A DNA stretch of 63,775 nucleotides from Piscirickettsia litoralis (GTDB lineage Bacteria > Pseudomonadota > Gammaproteobacteria > Piscirickettsiales > Piscirickettsiaceae), in NCBI RefSeq assembly GCF_001720395.1, contig NZ_MDTU01000001.1:2556509-2620283 (forward strand), in the 5' to 3' direction. Below the pieces are notes generated by a model. It worked only from the letters and a program-made list of their open reading frames with translations, had not been told where the DNA came from and did no database searches. Positions 1 through 8,282 of this stretch are shown here, piece by piece. The stretch's first letter is position 1. Each line of letters starts with the position of its first letter. A program made the translations under genes and the position numbers.

Positions 1-4
1 TTCC

Positions 5-38
5 AAAACCCCGATCTTCTATGAGGTCGGGGTTTTTT
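5..38 (+). terminator. Rho-independent terminator of an upstream gene
   Basis: A 12-pair hairpin (bases 5-16 with 25-36, one G-T pair, loop of 8) has a GC core of CCCCGA/TCGGGG and ends in six T. It probably ends a plus-strand gene lying before the window. The left arm starts with four A, so it could also work on the minus strand. Confidence 0.85.
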
Positions 39-104
39 ATTATCTGAGCAAGATTTATAGTATACTGGCAAAGTGTTTTGATAGTTGTTTTCTACAGAGG
101 TCGT

Positions 105-356
105 ATGCTAAAGCGATTACTATTCATTCCTGTTTTTCCATTGAGCCTATTTTTAGGGGTGGCGAGCGCAAGTGATTTAAGTGACGCAATTGCTTTATCA
201 ACAGTACAGACGGTTTTAGGCACAGGCTCGAAAATCATTGAGCGTAATCATGGTATCACTCCAGATAATCAAGCTAATAATCTCTCTATCAATAATAATC
301 CATCAGTAAATAATTCAGATAACTCTCAAAAAGAAGACTTTGCTAATCTTAATTAA
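105..356 (+). CDS. Small secreted or periplasmic protein of unknown function
   Basis: The 83-residue product is not recognised. An ATG at 105 is preferred over a TTG at 78 because it follows an AGAGG ribosome site and starts directly with a typical signal peptide: Lys-Arg, then a hydrophobic stretch ending in VASA before SDLSDA. The mature part is about 60 residues and its C-terminal half is rich in Asn, Ser and Asp, so it is probably disordered. A TATACT box at 61-66 could be its -10 element, with only a weak -35. Its stop overlaps the cca stop on the opposite strand by four bases. Export is inferred from the signal peptide; no partner gene is visible. Confidence 0.6.
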   Translation: MLKRLLFIPVFPLSLFLGVASASDLSDAIALSTVQTVLGTGSKIIERNHGITPDNQANNLSINNNPSVNNSDNSQKEDFANLN

Positions 357-1498
357 TTCGATTTGTTTCTCTGTTTTTCAATAAGTTCTAAACGCTTTTC
401 TTTGATTGCTCTACCAATTTGAGCGCCTTGCAAACCTTGTTTTATAAACTGGGCTGGGTTAATGTTTTCTGCAGATTGAATATAATTTTGTAATTCTTCT
501 TTGTGACTAGTCTGATTAGCTTGATTTAAATCACAGGCGTGGGCAAAATGACTGAGAAGTTGAATTTGTCTAAAAGCATCAAGTTGATTGAGTAAATCTA
601 AAATTTGTTCAGAATTTTGCTGAGAAAGTGAATAATAGATGGGATGTAATTGCGCGGTTTTTAAAATTAACTGACTAAATGATTTAGGAATGCGCAAACG
701 TTCAATCATCTCATCAAGATCAGAGTGTTCTAAGTAATGGGTTGTTTTTAATGCACTAGCCAAACGAATATGTGATGCAGCATCTTGATTTAAACAACTT
801 AAAAAGTGTAGCCACAGGTTGCACTTTTTCTCCCAAGCTGTTTTCTTTACTTGGTTAATTAAGGCGTGAATGTCGGGAAATAGAATTTCAAGCGCACCAC
901 ATTGCTCAAGTGTGGAGAAGAAATAGCTTGGTGTTTTTTCACGTAAAGCTTTTAATGATTCTTGCCAAACACGTTCAGCAACAAGGGAGTCCACTTCGCC
1001 CGCTTTAACCATTTGTTGCATGAGTTTTAACGTTTCAGGGGCGATGCGAAAGCCAAGATGATGATAGCGAGCAAGAAAACGGGCAATGCGTAAAATACGG
1101 ACTGGGTCTTCACGAAACGCCGGGCTGATATGACGCAATAGTTTGTTTTTTATGTCTTTTTGTCCATGATAGGGGTCGATGATTTGCCCTTGATGGTCTT
1201 TAGCCATCGCATTAATGGTTAAATCGCGGCGGATGAGGTCTTCTTCGAGGGTGACCTCAGGGTCGGCATGAACAGTAAAACCATGGTAGCCTTCAGCGGT
1301 TTTGCGCTCTGTGCGAGCGAGGGCGTATTCTTCTTTGGTTTTTGGGTGTAAAAATACCGGGAAGTCTTTACCGACAGGGCTATAACCTTGTGTTATCATT
1401 TGTTTTGGAGTGCTGCCAACGACGACCCAGTCTTTATCTCCCATTGGGTAGCCCAGTAACTCATCACGCACTGCGCCACCGACTAAGAATACTTTCAC
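353..1498 (-). CDS. cca: CCA tRNA nucleotidyltransferase
   Basis: This enzyme adds or repairs the 3' CCA end of tRNAs from CTP and ATP without a template. The GTG start follows a strong AAGGGGG site and gives the family N-terminus KVFLVGGAVRDELLG. Asp21 and Asp23 (DKDW) match the catalytic metal-binding pair, and RRDLTINAMA near residue 90 is the conserved motif after the palm domain. At 381 residues it is shorter than the 412-residue E. coli enzyme. I see no HD phosphohydrolase motif in the C-terminal half, so it should lack the 2'-phosphatase activity of the long form. It is transcribed away from miaB. Confidence 0.95.
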   Translation of the reverse strand: MKVFLVGGAVRDELLGYPMGDKDWVVVGSTPKQMITQGYSPVGKDFPVFLHPKTKEEYALARTERKTAEGYHGFTVHADPEVTLEEDLIRRDLTINAMAKDHQGQIIDPYHGQKDIKNKLLRHISPAFREDPVRILRIARFLARYHHLGFRIAPETLKLMQQMVKAGEVDSLVAERVWQESLKALREKTPSYFFSTLEQCGALEILFPDIHALINQVKKTAWEKKCNLWLHFLSCLNQDAASHIRLASALKTTHYLEHSDLDEMIERLRIPKSFSQLILKTAQLHPIYYSLSQQNSEQILDLLNQLDAFRQIQLLSHFAHACDLNQANQTSHKEELQNYIQSAENINPAQFIKQGLQGAQIGRAIKEKRLELIEKQRNKSN

Positions 1499-1658
1499 AA
1501 GGACCCCCTTAATTTAGCTTATTGTTATTTTTTAATTATACCCAAAGTGAAAATGGATATTGAGTAGATCCATAGTAATTTTTTTGTAGATTCTGGTATT
1601 CTGTAGCGTCTTTTAAGTGCATATTTTAGCGAATTTTTAGGGTGCGTTGGAGCGAGTA

Positions 1659-3005
1659 ATGAGCAAAAAGCTATACATTCAAACTTATGGCTGTCAGATG
1701 AACGAATATGATTCGGCAAAGATGGCTGAACTACTCGGTGAAAGTGAAGGGTTTGTTAAAACTGACACGCCGGATGATGCTGATGTGCTGCTGGTCAATA
1801 CGTGTTCCATACGTGAAAAAGCTCAAGAGAAAGTGTTTCATCAGTTAGGTCGTTGGCGCAAATTTAAAGAGAAAAACCCGAGTGTGATGATAGGTGTCGG
1901 TGGCTGTGTTGCCAGTCAAGAAGGCGAGAACATCGTCAAACGTGCGCCTTTTGTGGACTTAGTGTTTGGTCCACAGACTTTGCACCGTTTGCCAGAGATG
2001 ATGGAAGAGTCTAAGAATGACCAGCGCTCTGTCGTCGATATTTCGTTTCCTGAAGTCGAAAAATTTGATAACTTGCCTGAGCCTAAGGCTGATGGACCAA
2101 CGGCTTTTGTCTCGATTATGGAAGGGTGTAGCAAGTATTGCACTTTCTGTGTGGTGCCTTATACACGAGGGGATGAAATCTCTCGTCCATTGGATGATGT
2201 GCTCGCTGAAGTTGTTTCTTTGGCTGAGCAAGGTGTGCGTGAAATCAACTTTTTAGGACAAAATGTTAATGCTTATCGTGGTGTGATGCATGAGAGTGAA
2301 GAAAAGGCTGATTTAGCGATGTTAATTAGCTATACCGCAGCGATAGAAGGCATTGATCGCATTCGCTTTACGACCTCGCACCCTGTTGAGTTCACAGATA
2401 GCTTGATCGAAGCCTATGCCACTGTGCCTGAACTTGCCAGTTTCTTACACTTGCCGGTACAAGCCGGTTCTGATCGTATCTTGGCGGCGATGAAGCGCGG
2501 ACATACGACTTTAGAATATAAGAGTAAAATCCGTAAGTTACGCAAGGCGCGCCCTGATTTGTGCTTATCGTCTGACTTTATTATTGGCTTTCCTGGTGAG
2601 ACGGATAAAGACTTTGAGGATACGATGAATTTGATCGCTGAAATTGGTTTTGATAATTCGTTTAGCTTTATTTATAGCCGTCGTCCAGGTACCCCGGCTT
2701 CTGATCTTCCTGATGATATCCCGATGGAAGTAAAACAAGCGCGTTTAGAACGTTTGCAAGATCGTATTAAACAGCAGACCATGGCAATCAGCCGTCGCAT
2801 GCTTGGCAGCACTCAAACAGTATTGGTGACAGGGGTGTCTAAGAAAAACCCTAATGAATTACAAGGGCGTACAGAGAATAACCGCGTTGTGAATTTTGTT
2901 GCCCCAGAAAGTGCGATTGGTGGCTTTGCTGATGTGAAGGTGACTGAGGTGCTCGGTTTTTCTTTGCGTGGAGAACTTGTTTCTTTAGAAAATAAACTAA
3001 ACTAA
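1659..3005 (+). CDS. miaB: tRNA-2-methylthio-N6-dimethylallyladenosine synthase MiaB
   Basis: MiaB is a radical-SAM methylthiotransferase that converts i6A37 to ms2i6A37 in tRNAs reading UNN codons. The ATG at 1659 (GGAG at 1649-1652) gives 448 residues starting [15 protein letters not shown]; the TTG 12 bases upstream is less likely. Cys12, Cys49 and Cys83 of the UPF0004 domain bind the auxiliary 4Fe-4S cluster, and Cys157, Cys161 and Cys164 (CSKYCTFC) bind the SAM cluster. All six fall at the same residue numbers as in E. coli. A TRAM domain forms the C-terminus. It needs dimethylallylated tRNA, so it depends on the DMAPP made by the mevalonate operon in this window. Confidence 0.97.
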   Translation: MSKKLYIQTYGCQMNEYDSAKMAELLGESEGFVKTDTPDDADVLLVNTCSIREKAQEKVFHQLGRWRKFKEKNPSVMIGVGGCVASQEGENIVKRAPFVDLVFGPQTLHRLPEMMEESKNDQRSVVDISFPEVEKFDNLPEPKADGPTAFVSIMEGCSKYCTFCVVPYTRGDEISRPLDDVLAEVVSLAEQGVREINFLGQNVNAYRGVMHESEEKADLAMLISYTAAIEGIDRIRFTTSHPVEFTDSLIEAYATVPELASFLHLPVQAGSDRILAAMKRGHTTLEYKSKIRKLRKARPDLCLSSDFIIGFPGETDKDFEDTMNLIAEIGFDNSFSFIYSRRPGTPASDLPDDIPMEVKQARLERLQDRIKQQTMAISRRMLGSTQTVLVTGVSKKNPNELQGRTENNRVVNFVAPESAIGGFADVKVTEVLGFSLRGELVSLENKLN

Positions 3006-3013
3006 ATATGTAG

Positions 3014-3089
3014 AGGCACACTCTAATTAAGAAAGTGACAAGGGCTTGATTGTTCATTGAAAAAGTCGGTATTCTTAGGGTAGAGTGTG
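3014..3089 (+). promoter_or_regulatory. Candidate promoter and inverted repeat before ybeZ
   Basis: TTGATT (3046-3051) and TATTCT (3070-3075) are 18 bases apart and fit a sigma-70 promoter with a start near 3082. The 9-base arms CACACTCTA (3017-3025) and TAGAGTGTG (3081-3089) flank it as a perfect inverted repeat. If the promoter is used, transcripts would begin almost at the GTG at 3087, which favours the downstream TTG at 3120 as the ybeZ start. Confidence 0.4.
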
Positions 3090-4124
3090 GGTTACAACGT
3101 TAATATAAAGCGGAAATTATTGGATACACAGTTAGAAAGTAGTCGATTAGAGCTTGTTCCTGAAGACAATCGGCGGTTAGCGGAAGTTTGCGGTCAATGT
3201 GATGAGCACTTGCGCCAGATCGAGCAACGCCTGGGCGTTGAAATTAGCAGTCGCGGTAATATCTTTCAAATCATTGGCTATAAAAAGCCGGTTCGTGTCG
3301 CTGAGCGCATTATTCAATCTCTTTATTCAGATGCAGAAAAGCTAGGCAGTTTGGATCCTGGTCAAGTGCATCTCTATTTGCAAGAAGAAAGCAATGATCT
3401 TGTCGAAAGCAAGGGATCCACTGAGGCGATTGAGTATGATGATGGTTTGGTGATTCATACGCGCAAATTGCAAATTAAGCCTCGTGGTAAAAATCAAAGT
3501 TACTATATCCAAAATATTAATAATCATGATATTAATTTTGGCGTTGGCCCTGCTGGAACGGGTAAAACCTATTTAGCCGTTGCCTGTGCTGTGCGTGCTC
3601 TAGAAATGGGCAAAGTGAAGCGTATTTTACTCACTCGCCCTGCGGTAGAAGCCGGTGAGAGCTTAGGCTTCTTGCCGGGTGATTTAGCGCAGAAAGTCGA
3701 TCCTTACCTACGGCCACTTTATGATGCTTTATATGAAATGCTCGGTATAGAACAGGTGGATAAACTCATTAGCCGCAATGTGATTGAAGTTGCGCCTTTA
3801 GCTTATATGCGTGGACGGACGTTGAATGATGCCTTTGTCATTCTTGATGAGAGTCAAAATACCACAGCAGAGCAGATGAAAATGTTTTTAACTCGTTTGG
3901 GTTTTGGCACAAAAGCGGTGATTACTGGCGATATTACGCAAGTAGATCTGCCAAGAGGGAAAATGTCAGGCTTAAAGCATGCGATAGAAGTGCTCTCTGA
4001 TGTTGCTGGGATTAGTTTTACTTTTTTAAGAGCGCGTGATGTGGTGCGTCACCCATTAGTGCAACGTGTTGTTGAAGCGTATGATAGTCATGATGCAGAG
4101 CGAGACCGAAAGCATGGATCTTGA
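3087..4124 (+). CDS. ybeZ: PhoH-like ATPase YbeZ
   Basis: YbeZ is a cytoplasmic PhoH-family P-loop ATPase linked to YbeY in RNA processing. The Walker A motif is GPAGTGKT and the Walker B region is FVILDESQNTT; both are intact. The span given starts at GTG 3087 (345 residues). A TTG at 3120 would give 334 residues and aligns better with the E. coli N-terminus, where the conserved ADN/EDN lies about 15 residues in. The start is therefore uncertain. It sits between miaB and ybeY as in other gammaproteobacteria, and its last 11 bases overlap ybeY, suggesting coupled translation. Confidence 0.93.
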   Translation: MGYNVNIKRKLLDTQLESSRLELVPEDNRRLAEVCGQCDEHLRQIEQRLGVEISSRGNIFQIIGYKKPVRVAERIIQSLYSDAEKLGSLDPGQVHLYLQEESNDLVESKGSTEAIEYDDGLVIHTRKLQIKPRGKNQSYYIQNINNHDINFGVGPAGTGKTYLAVACAVRALEMGKVKRILLTRPAVEAGESLGFLPGDLAQKVDPYLRPLYDALYEMLGIEQVDKLISRNVIEVAPLAYMRGRTLNDAFVILDESQNTTAEQMKMFLTRLGFGTKAVITGDITQVDLPRGKMSGLKHAIEVLSDVAGISFTFLRARDVVRHPLVQRVVEAYDSHDAERDRKHGS

Positions 4125-4605
4125 AATAGAGTTTCAAAATATGTTGGCGAGCGATGATGATGCCAGCTTGAAAGACTTGCCTAGCGAAGAAAAAATGACA
4201 AGCTGGATAAAACAAGTGTTGCAAAAAAATCAGCGTAATCAAGCTGAATTGTGTGTACGTATTGTCGCAGAAGGCGAGATCCAGGACTTAAATGCGACCT
4301 ATCGTCAGAAAAATAAGCCAACCAATGTATTGTCTTTTCCGGCAGAATTACCCGAGGAGATAAAGTCACCGCTATTGGGTGATATTGTTATTTGCAAAGC
4401 AATCGTCGAGCAAGAAGCGGTTGTGCAAGAAAAATCACTAGAAGCTCATTGGGCGCATATGTTAGTTCATGGTGTGCTGCATTTATTAGGCTTTGATCAT
4501 ATCGATGATAAAGAAGCTGAAGCTATGGAAGCATTAGAGATTGATATTCTAATGCAACTTGGCTACTCAAATCCCTACCAACAGAAGGAAGTACCTCCCT
4601 TATGA
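4114..4605 (+). CDS. ybeY: Endoribonuclease YbeY
   Basis: YbeY is a zinc-dependent single-strand endoribonuclease needed for 16S rRNA 3' maturation and ribosome quality control. The signature HGVLHLLGFDH supplies the three zinc-binding histidines. NKPTNVLSFP and LLGDIVIC are also family-typical. The ATG at 4114 gives 163 residues, close to the E. coli length of 155; further in-frame ATGs lie at 4081-4093. The stop overlaps the corC start as ATGA, so the two are probably translationally coupled. Confidence 0.95.
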   Translation: MDLEIEFQNMLASDDDASLKDLPSEEKMTSWIKQVLQKNQRNQAELCVRIVAEGEIQDLNATYRQKNKPTNVLSFPAELPEEIKSPLLGDIVICKAIVEQEAVVQEKSLEAHWAHMLVHGVLHLLGFDHIDDKEAEAMEALEIDILMQLGYSNPYQQKEVPPL

Positions 4606-5441
4606 ACGATGACCCCGGCAGTAGTCACTCGAGCCGCTCTTGGTTAGACCGCTTAGGTCTAGGATTTTTAGGAGAACCTAAAGATCGAGAAGATTTGCTC
4701 GAGATGTTAAAAGATTCCGTTGACCGTAAACTCATTGATTTAGACACGATGACCATGATAGAAGGCGTTTTGCAGATTTCTGAAATGCAAGTTCGCGATA
4801 TTATGGTGCCTAGAGGGCAAGTTGTTGTCGTTGATCATGATGCTAAGCCTGATGATTTTTTACCGACGATTATTAAGTCGTCACACTCACGTTTTCCTGT
4901 GATCGGCGAAAATAAAGATGAGGTCATTGGCTTATTGCTCGCGAAAGATTTATTGCCTTATTGTTTTTGTAAGCAAGAGGATATAGAGCTTGCGAAATTA
5001 TTACGGCCTGTGCTCTTTGTGCCTGAAAGTATTCGTTTGGATGCCTTACTCAGTAAGTTTCGTAGTACGCGCAATCATATTGCCATTGTCATTGATGAAT
5101 ATGGTGGTGTAGCTGGCATTGCGACGATTGAGGACATCTTAGAAGAAATCGTGGGAGAGATTGAAGACGAGCATGATGCGGTGCCTGATGAGCTGATTAA
5201 GCAGCAAGCTGAAAATCGCTATTTAATTCGCGCGCTCACACCCATTGATGATTTTAATGATTTTTTCAAGACTGAGCTTGATGATGAAGAGTTTGATACC
5301 GTCGGTGGCTTGGTTACCCATCAGTTTGGTTATTTGCCGCAAAAAGGTGAGTCTGTGGTGATTGAGCAATACCAATTTACGGTATTAAGTACGTCGGGCC
5401 GTCGAATTCAACTATTACAGGCAGAACCTGCAAAAAATTAA
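4602..5441 (+). CDS. corC: CorC/YbeX, CBS-domain protein
   Basis: The 279-residue protein has the CorC layout: a short N-terminal segment, two CBS domains (about residues 65-190, beginning RDIMVPRGQV and including IDEYGGVAGIATIEDILEEI) and a C-terminal CorC/HlyC-type domain (about 205-275, DDEEFDTVGGLV). No membrane segment is seen, as in CorC. The family has been tied to magnesium/cobalt efflux and, for YbeX, to ribosome metabolism together with YbeY and YbeZ. The start overlaps the ybeY stop by four bases. The next gene is lnt, the conserved order. Confidence 0.93.
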   Translation: MNDDPGSSHSSRSWLDRLGLGFLGEPKDREDLLEMLKDSVDRKLIDLDTMTMIEGVLQISEMQVRDIMVPRGQVVVVDHDAKPDDFLPTIIKSSHSRFPVIGENKDEVIGLLLAKDLLPYCFCKQEDIELAKLLRPVLFVPESIRLDALLSKFRSTRNHIAIVIDEYGGVAGIATIEDILEEIVGEIEDEHDAVPDELIKQQAENRYLIRALTPIDDFNDFFKTELDDEEFDTVGGLVTHQFGYLPQKGESVVIEQYQFTVLSTSGRRIQLLQAEPAKN

Positions 5442-5491
5442 AATCAGTGTACAATTGAGAGATTATGCAACTGATACAGGCAAATGTTTGA

Positions 5492-6994
5492 GTGGGATTT
5501 TTGAGTTTTAAACGTTGGGGTGGTGATGGGCTTGCCTTACTCGGGGGTGTTTTAGGCACCTTGAGCATGGCACCCTTTAACCTCAGCTATTTGGCGATTA
5601 TTTCTGCCTTCTTATTTATTTTTACTTTGAGTCATATTCATTTTCGCCGTGCGATGTGGCGTGGTTGGTTATATGGCTTAGGGCTGTTTTTAACAGGTAG
5701 CAGCTGGGTTTATGTGAGTATTGCCACTTATAGCGAAGCGGGTGTGGTTGGTGCGGCGGCGCTTGCTTTATTATTTGCTAGCATTCTGGCATTAACTTCT
5801 TTGACTAAAAGTATTTTGATTCGCCGCTTTTTTAATTTGCGTTCTCCTTTAGTTTTACTTACGGCCGTACCGGCCATTTGGGTGTTGATTGATTGGATAC
5901 AAAGTTGGTTATTTACCGGATTTCCTTGGCTTTATTTGGGTTATAGTCAACTTGCAACACCTTTAGCTGGATTTGCTCCGATTTTAAGCGTCTATGGTGT
6001 GACTTTGGCGGTTGTGCTATCAGCAACTTTGCTCATATTAATTATCCGTGGGCCAAATAATTGGCGTTATTTATCAATTGCCGGGTTAATTATTTTATTT
6101 GCTTTTGGTGCGGTTTTGAAAAAAGTGCCCTGGACACAGCCTGATAGTAAGCCATTTAGTGTCGGTTTAGTGCAGGGTAATGTGACAATGTCGATGAAGT
6201 GGAACCCCGATCAATTATTAAAAAACATTGAGCATTACCAACGATTATCTAAGCCGCTTCTTGATAATAATATTCGTTTAATTATCTGGCCTGAAACGGC
6301 AGTGCCTGTGTTAGCCCATCAAATTCCGACGATACTCGCAGACTTTAATAAGCAAGCTAAAGCGAAAAATGCCGGCTTAGTCTTTGGTATTCCCTTGCAA
6401 TTTCGCGGTCAATTTTTTAATAGTATGCTCGGGGTGGGTGATGCGCGCGGTGTCTATATGAAGCGCCATTTAGTGCCTTTTGGCGAGTATTGGCCGAGCT
6501 GGTCTGAGTTTTTTGGCCGTTGGTTGGATTTGCCAATGTCAGATTTTACCGCAGGTCAAGATGATCAGAAGCTCATGCGCCTTGGTAAAATACCCTTTAT
6601 TTCTTTAATTTGTTATGAAGTGGGGTTCCCTGAGTTAGTACGAGAGGGGTTGCCTTGGGGTGGGTTTATCGTCTCAGTAAGTGATTCAAGTTGGTTTGGT
6701 CATAGTATTGCAAAATATCAGATGTTAGAGATGGCAAGAATGCGCGCCCTTGAAACCGGTCGTTATTTTTTAAATGTCGATAATAGTGGTGTGACTGCAG
6801 TTATTAGCCCTGTGGGTAAAATTTTAAATGAAGCAAAGCCTGATCGACCTGAAGTGATTACCAGTGAAATTACCAGCATGCAAGGCACAACACCTTGGGT
6901 GAGTGATGGCATTCACTTAATTGGCTTAGTTGTTTTATTATTGATTGCTGTAGCGGTATTTATTCAGACACGCAGTAAAGAGTTTGATAAGTAA
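5492..6994 (+). CDS. lnt: Apolipoprotein N-acyltransferase
   Basis: Lnt adds the third acyl chain to the N-terminal cysteine of lipoproteins in the inner membrane, the last step before Lol sorting. About six hydrophobic segments fill the first 210 residues and one more lies at the C-terminus (around 475-495). Between them is a nitrilase-fold domain whose catalytic triad appears as Glu268 (WPETAVP), Lys324 (MKRHLVPFGEYWP) and Cys374 (ICYEVGFPE), matching E267-K335-C387 of E. coli. The GTG start gives 500 residues; a TTG at 5501 is an alternative. Confidence 0.96.
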   Translation: MGFLSFKRWGGDGLALLGGVLGTLSMAPFNLSYLAIISAFLFIFTLSHIHFRRAMWRGWLYGLGLFLTGSSWVYVSIATYSEAGVVGAAALALLFASILALTSLTKSILIRRFFNLRSPLVLLTAVPAIWVLIDWIQSWLFTGFPWLYLGYSQLATPLAGFAPILSVYGVTLAVVLSATLLILIIRGPNNWRYLSIAGLIILFAFGAVLKKVPWTQPDSKPFSVGLVQGNVTMSMKWNPDQLLKNIEHYQRLSKPLLDNNIRLIIWPETAVPVLAHQIPTILADFNKQAKAKNAGLVFGIPLQFRGQFFNSMLGVGDARGVYMKRHLVPFGEYWPSWSEFFGRWLDLPMSDFTAGQDDQKLMRLGKIPFISLICYEVGFPELVREGLPWGGFIVSVSDSSWFGHSIAKYQMLEMARMRALETGRYFLNVDNSGVTAVISPVGKILNEAKPDRPEVITSEITSMQGTTPWVSDGIHLIGLVVLLLIAVAVFIQTRSKEFDK

Positions 6995-7020
6995 AGTATT
7001 AATGTTTAATACTTTACTTT
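6991..7020 (+). terminator. AT-rich hairpin overlapping the lnt stop
   Basis: A perfect 12-pair stem (6991-7002 with 7006-7017, loop TGT) overlaps the lnt stop codon and is followed by a short T-rich stretch. The stem is mostly A-T, so termination would be weak to moderate. Confidence 0.5.
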
Positions 7021-7027
7021 TGTCTGG

Positions 7028-7158
7028 TTAATTATAAAGTTTAATTTTTTCATTAATAAAGCTCTTAAAGCAATTAATTTTTGCTAGTGTTGCATCTTCT
7101 TGTCGATAGAATATATGGGCCATTAAAGTTAAAGGTTCATTGACATTAAATCTCAGAC
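7028..7158 (-). pseudogene. Remnant of a LysR-type regulator C-terminus
   Basis: An open stretch of about 40 codons with no good start reads NEPLTLMAHIFYRQED and then INCFKSFINEKIKL before a stop. It resembles the last strand and helix of a LysR effector domain, where the pattern is a hydrophobic strand followed by a helix of the type FidFL.E. Nothing similar continues upstream in any frame because the H-NOX gene begins there. I read it as a 3' remnant left by a deletion. The match is short and could be chance. Confidence 0.3.
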
Positions 7159-7730
7159 TCTATAGCTATAGAAATTACACAATGGCTATTATTATCCAGC
7201 ATACAAGGGGTATGACTGAATTGGCCCTTTTTAGAGAAGTGCTTAGATGCGGCAACAATGACTCCTTCTATAACTTTGCATAATTTTCTAGGAGATTGAT
7301 AGGTTACTGAATATGAGTGTGGTTGAATTTCTTTAAAGGCAATTTTTGGTAAATCGCCTTGTGGAATAATTGAGCGAAGTTCCTTGTGAACTAATGACTC
7401 TAAATGCACTAAAAACTGTCTAAAGCTGTCACCTTTATAGCCAAAATTTTTTTTATAATGCCTAAATAAATAAGGGAAAATATGTTCGCCAAACAGTAGC
7501 ATCATGTCTAAAAAAGGTCGCCCGGTTAATTTAGACAGGTCGCGAATAATGTCCAACATTCTAGTATCAATATCGCTCTTACTGCCGATAAGGTAGTCAG
7601 TAAGAGAGTCGTTCAGGTTCATTTTTTTTAAAGTTTCTTCGCGGAAATTGTCTTCAATAAACTTTAGAAATATATCTGGAAGATGACTATCTATCGTATT
7701 AATAATATCAACCTGTTCATAATTTAGCAC
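7146..7730 (-). CDS. Stand-alone H-NOX (heme nitric oxide/oxygen-binding) protein
   Basis: This 194-residue protein fits the H-NOX family of diatomic-gas sensors. His115 (ESLVHKE) would be the proximal heme ligand, Pro128 (GDLPKI) the conserved heme-distorting proline, and Tyr144-Ser146-Arg148 (YQSPR) the YxSxR motif that binds the heme propionates. The spacings His to Pro (13) and His to Tyr (29) equal those of the Thermoanaerobacter protein (102, 115, 131). The position of its distal Tyr140 is Val153 here, so NO rather than O2 sensing is predicted. There is no fused output domain. The GTG start at 7730 lacks a good ribosome site. The gene follows the 7764-8075 gene by 33 bases, so they may be co-transcribed. 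No cyclase, phosphodiesterase or kinase partner is adjacent. Confidence 0.8.
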   Translation of the reverse strand: MLNYEQVDIINTIDSHLPDIFLKFIEDNFREETLKKMNLNDSLTDYLIGSKSDIDTRMLDIIRDLSKLTGRPFLDMMLLFGEHIFPYLFRHYKKNFGYKGDSFRQFLVHLESLVHKELRSIIPQGDLPKIAFKEIQPHSYSVTYQSPRKLCKVIEGVIVAASKHFSKKGQFSHTPCMLDNNSHCVISIAIESEI

Positions 7731-7763
7731 AATAACGAATAGTTATTATTATAGTAATAGAAA

Positions 7764-8075
7764 TTAAAGATTTTTGACAATGCCATAAGTATATGTCATT
7801 GATTCCGATGGTTTTTGCTCTGTAAATCGAGCACTTGATAAATAGGATGAAAGGTTAAGGGATTTGTAGCCTTCTTGATAAGAGTGATAAATGTAGTCGA
7901 CCACGGTTTCAGCAGCCTTTATATGCTCACTACCGAGTCTGAGAAATTTATCTTCATTTGTCCCATGGAAAGTGAGAAGGTCTTGCTTAACCGATACCCT
8001 GATTGATTTACTAAAATCAATCACTTCCCCTTGGTAGATGATTAGCATAGCACAACCTTGCATGTTCTCATGCAT
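7764..8075 (-). CDS. Small protein of unknown function upstream of H-NOX
   Basis: The 103-residue product is not recognised. The ATG at 8075 has a good AAAGGG site; other ATGs lie 12 and 27 bases further in. The sequence is mixed alpha/beta in character (MLIIYQGEVIDFSK, then a helix around SEHIKAAETVVDYIYHSY) without signal peptide, membrane segment or metal motif. It lies 33 bases upstream of the H-NOX gene on the same strand. By position it could be the H-NOX partner or output, but nothing in the sequence shows that. Confidence 0.55.
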   Translation of the reverse strand: MHENMQGCAMLIIYQGEVIDFSKSIRVSVKQDLLTFHGTNEDKFLRLGSEHIKAAETVVDYIYHSYQEGYKSLNLSSYLSSARFTEQKPSESMTYTYGIVKNL

Positions 8076-8249
8076 CGCCCTTTCTACGGTTAGAGAAAAA
8101 AATATAAAAAAAGTTTCCTGCTAGAGCGAGCGCCCTATAAATGCTGTAATAAACTTAACAGTGAATGCAATGTCGCCGAGCTTTATTAACTGATTGCTCT
8201 TGGTTGTTTAAAAGAGAGGCGGTTGTGTATTGCTTTGAAGAAGGTGGGG

Positions 8250-8271
8250 AAAAGCCGTATCAATACGGCTT
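8250..8271 (-). terminator. Probable terminator of the map-glnD-ansA-dapD operon
   Basis: AAGCCGTAT and ATACGGCTT (8252-8260 and 8263-8271) form a perfect palindrome 12 bases after the dapD stop. It folds as a 7-pair stem with a 6-base loop. On the minus strand the stem ends in CTTTTCC, so the T run is short and termination may be partial. Confidence 0.5.
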
Positions 8272-8282
8272 AATTTTATCTG

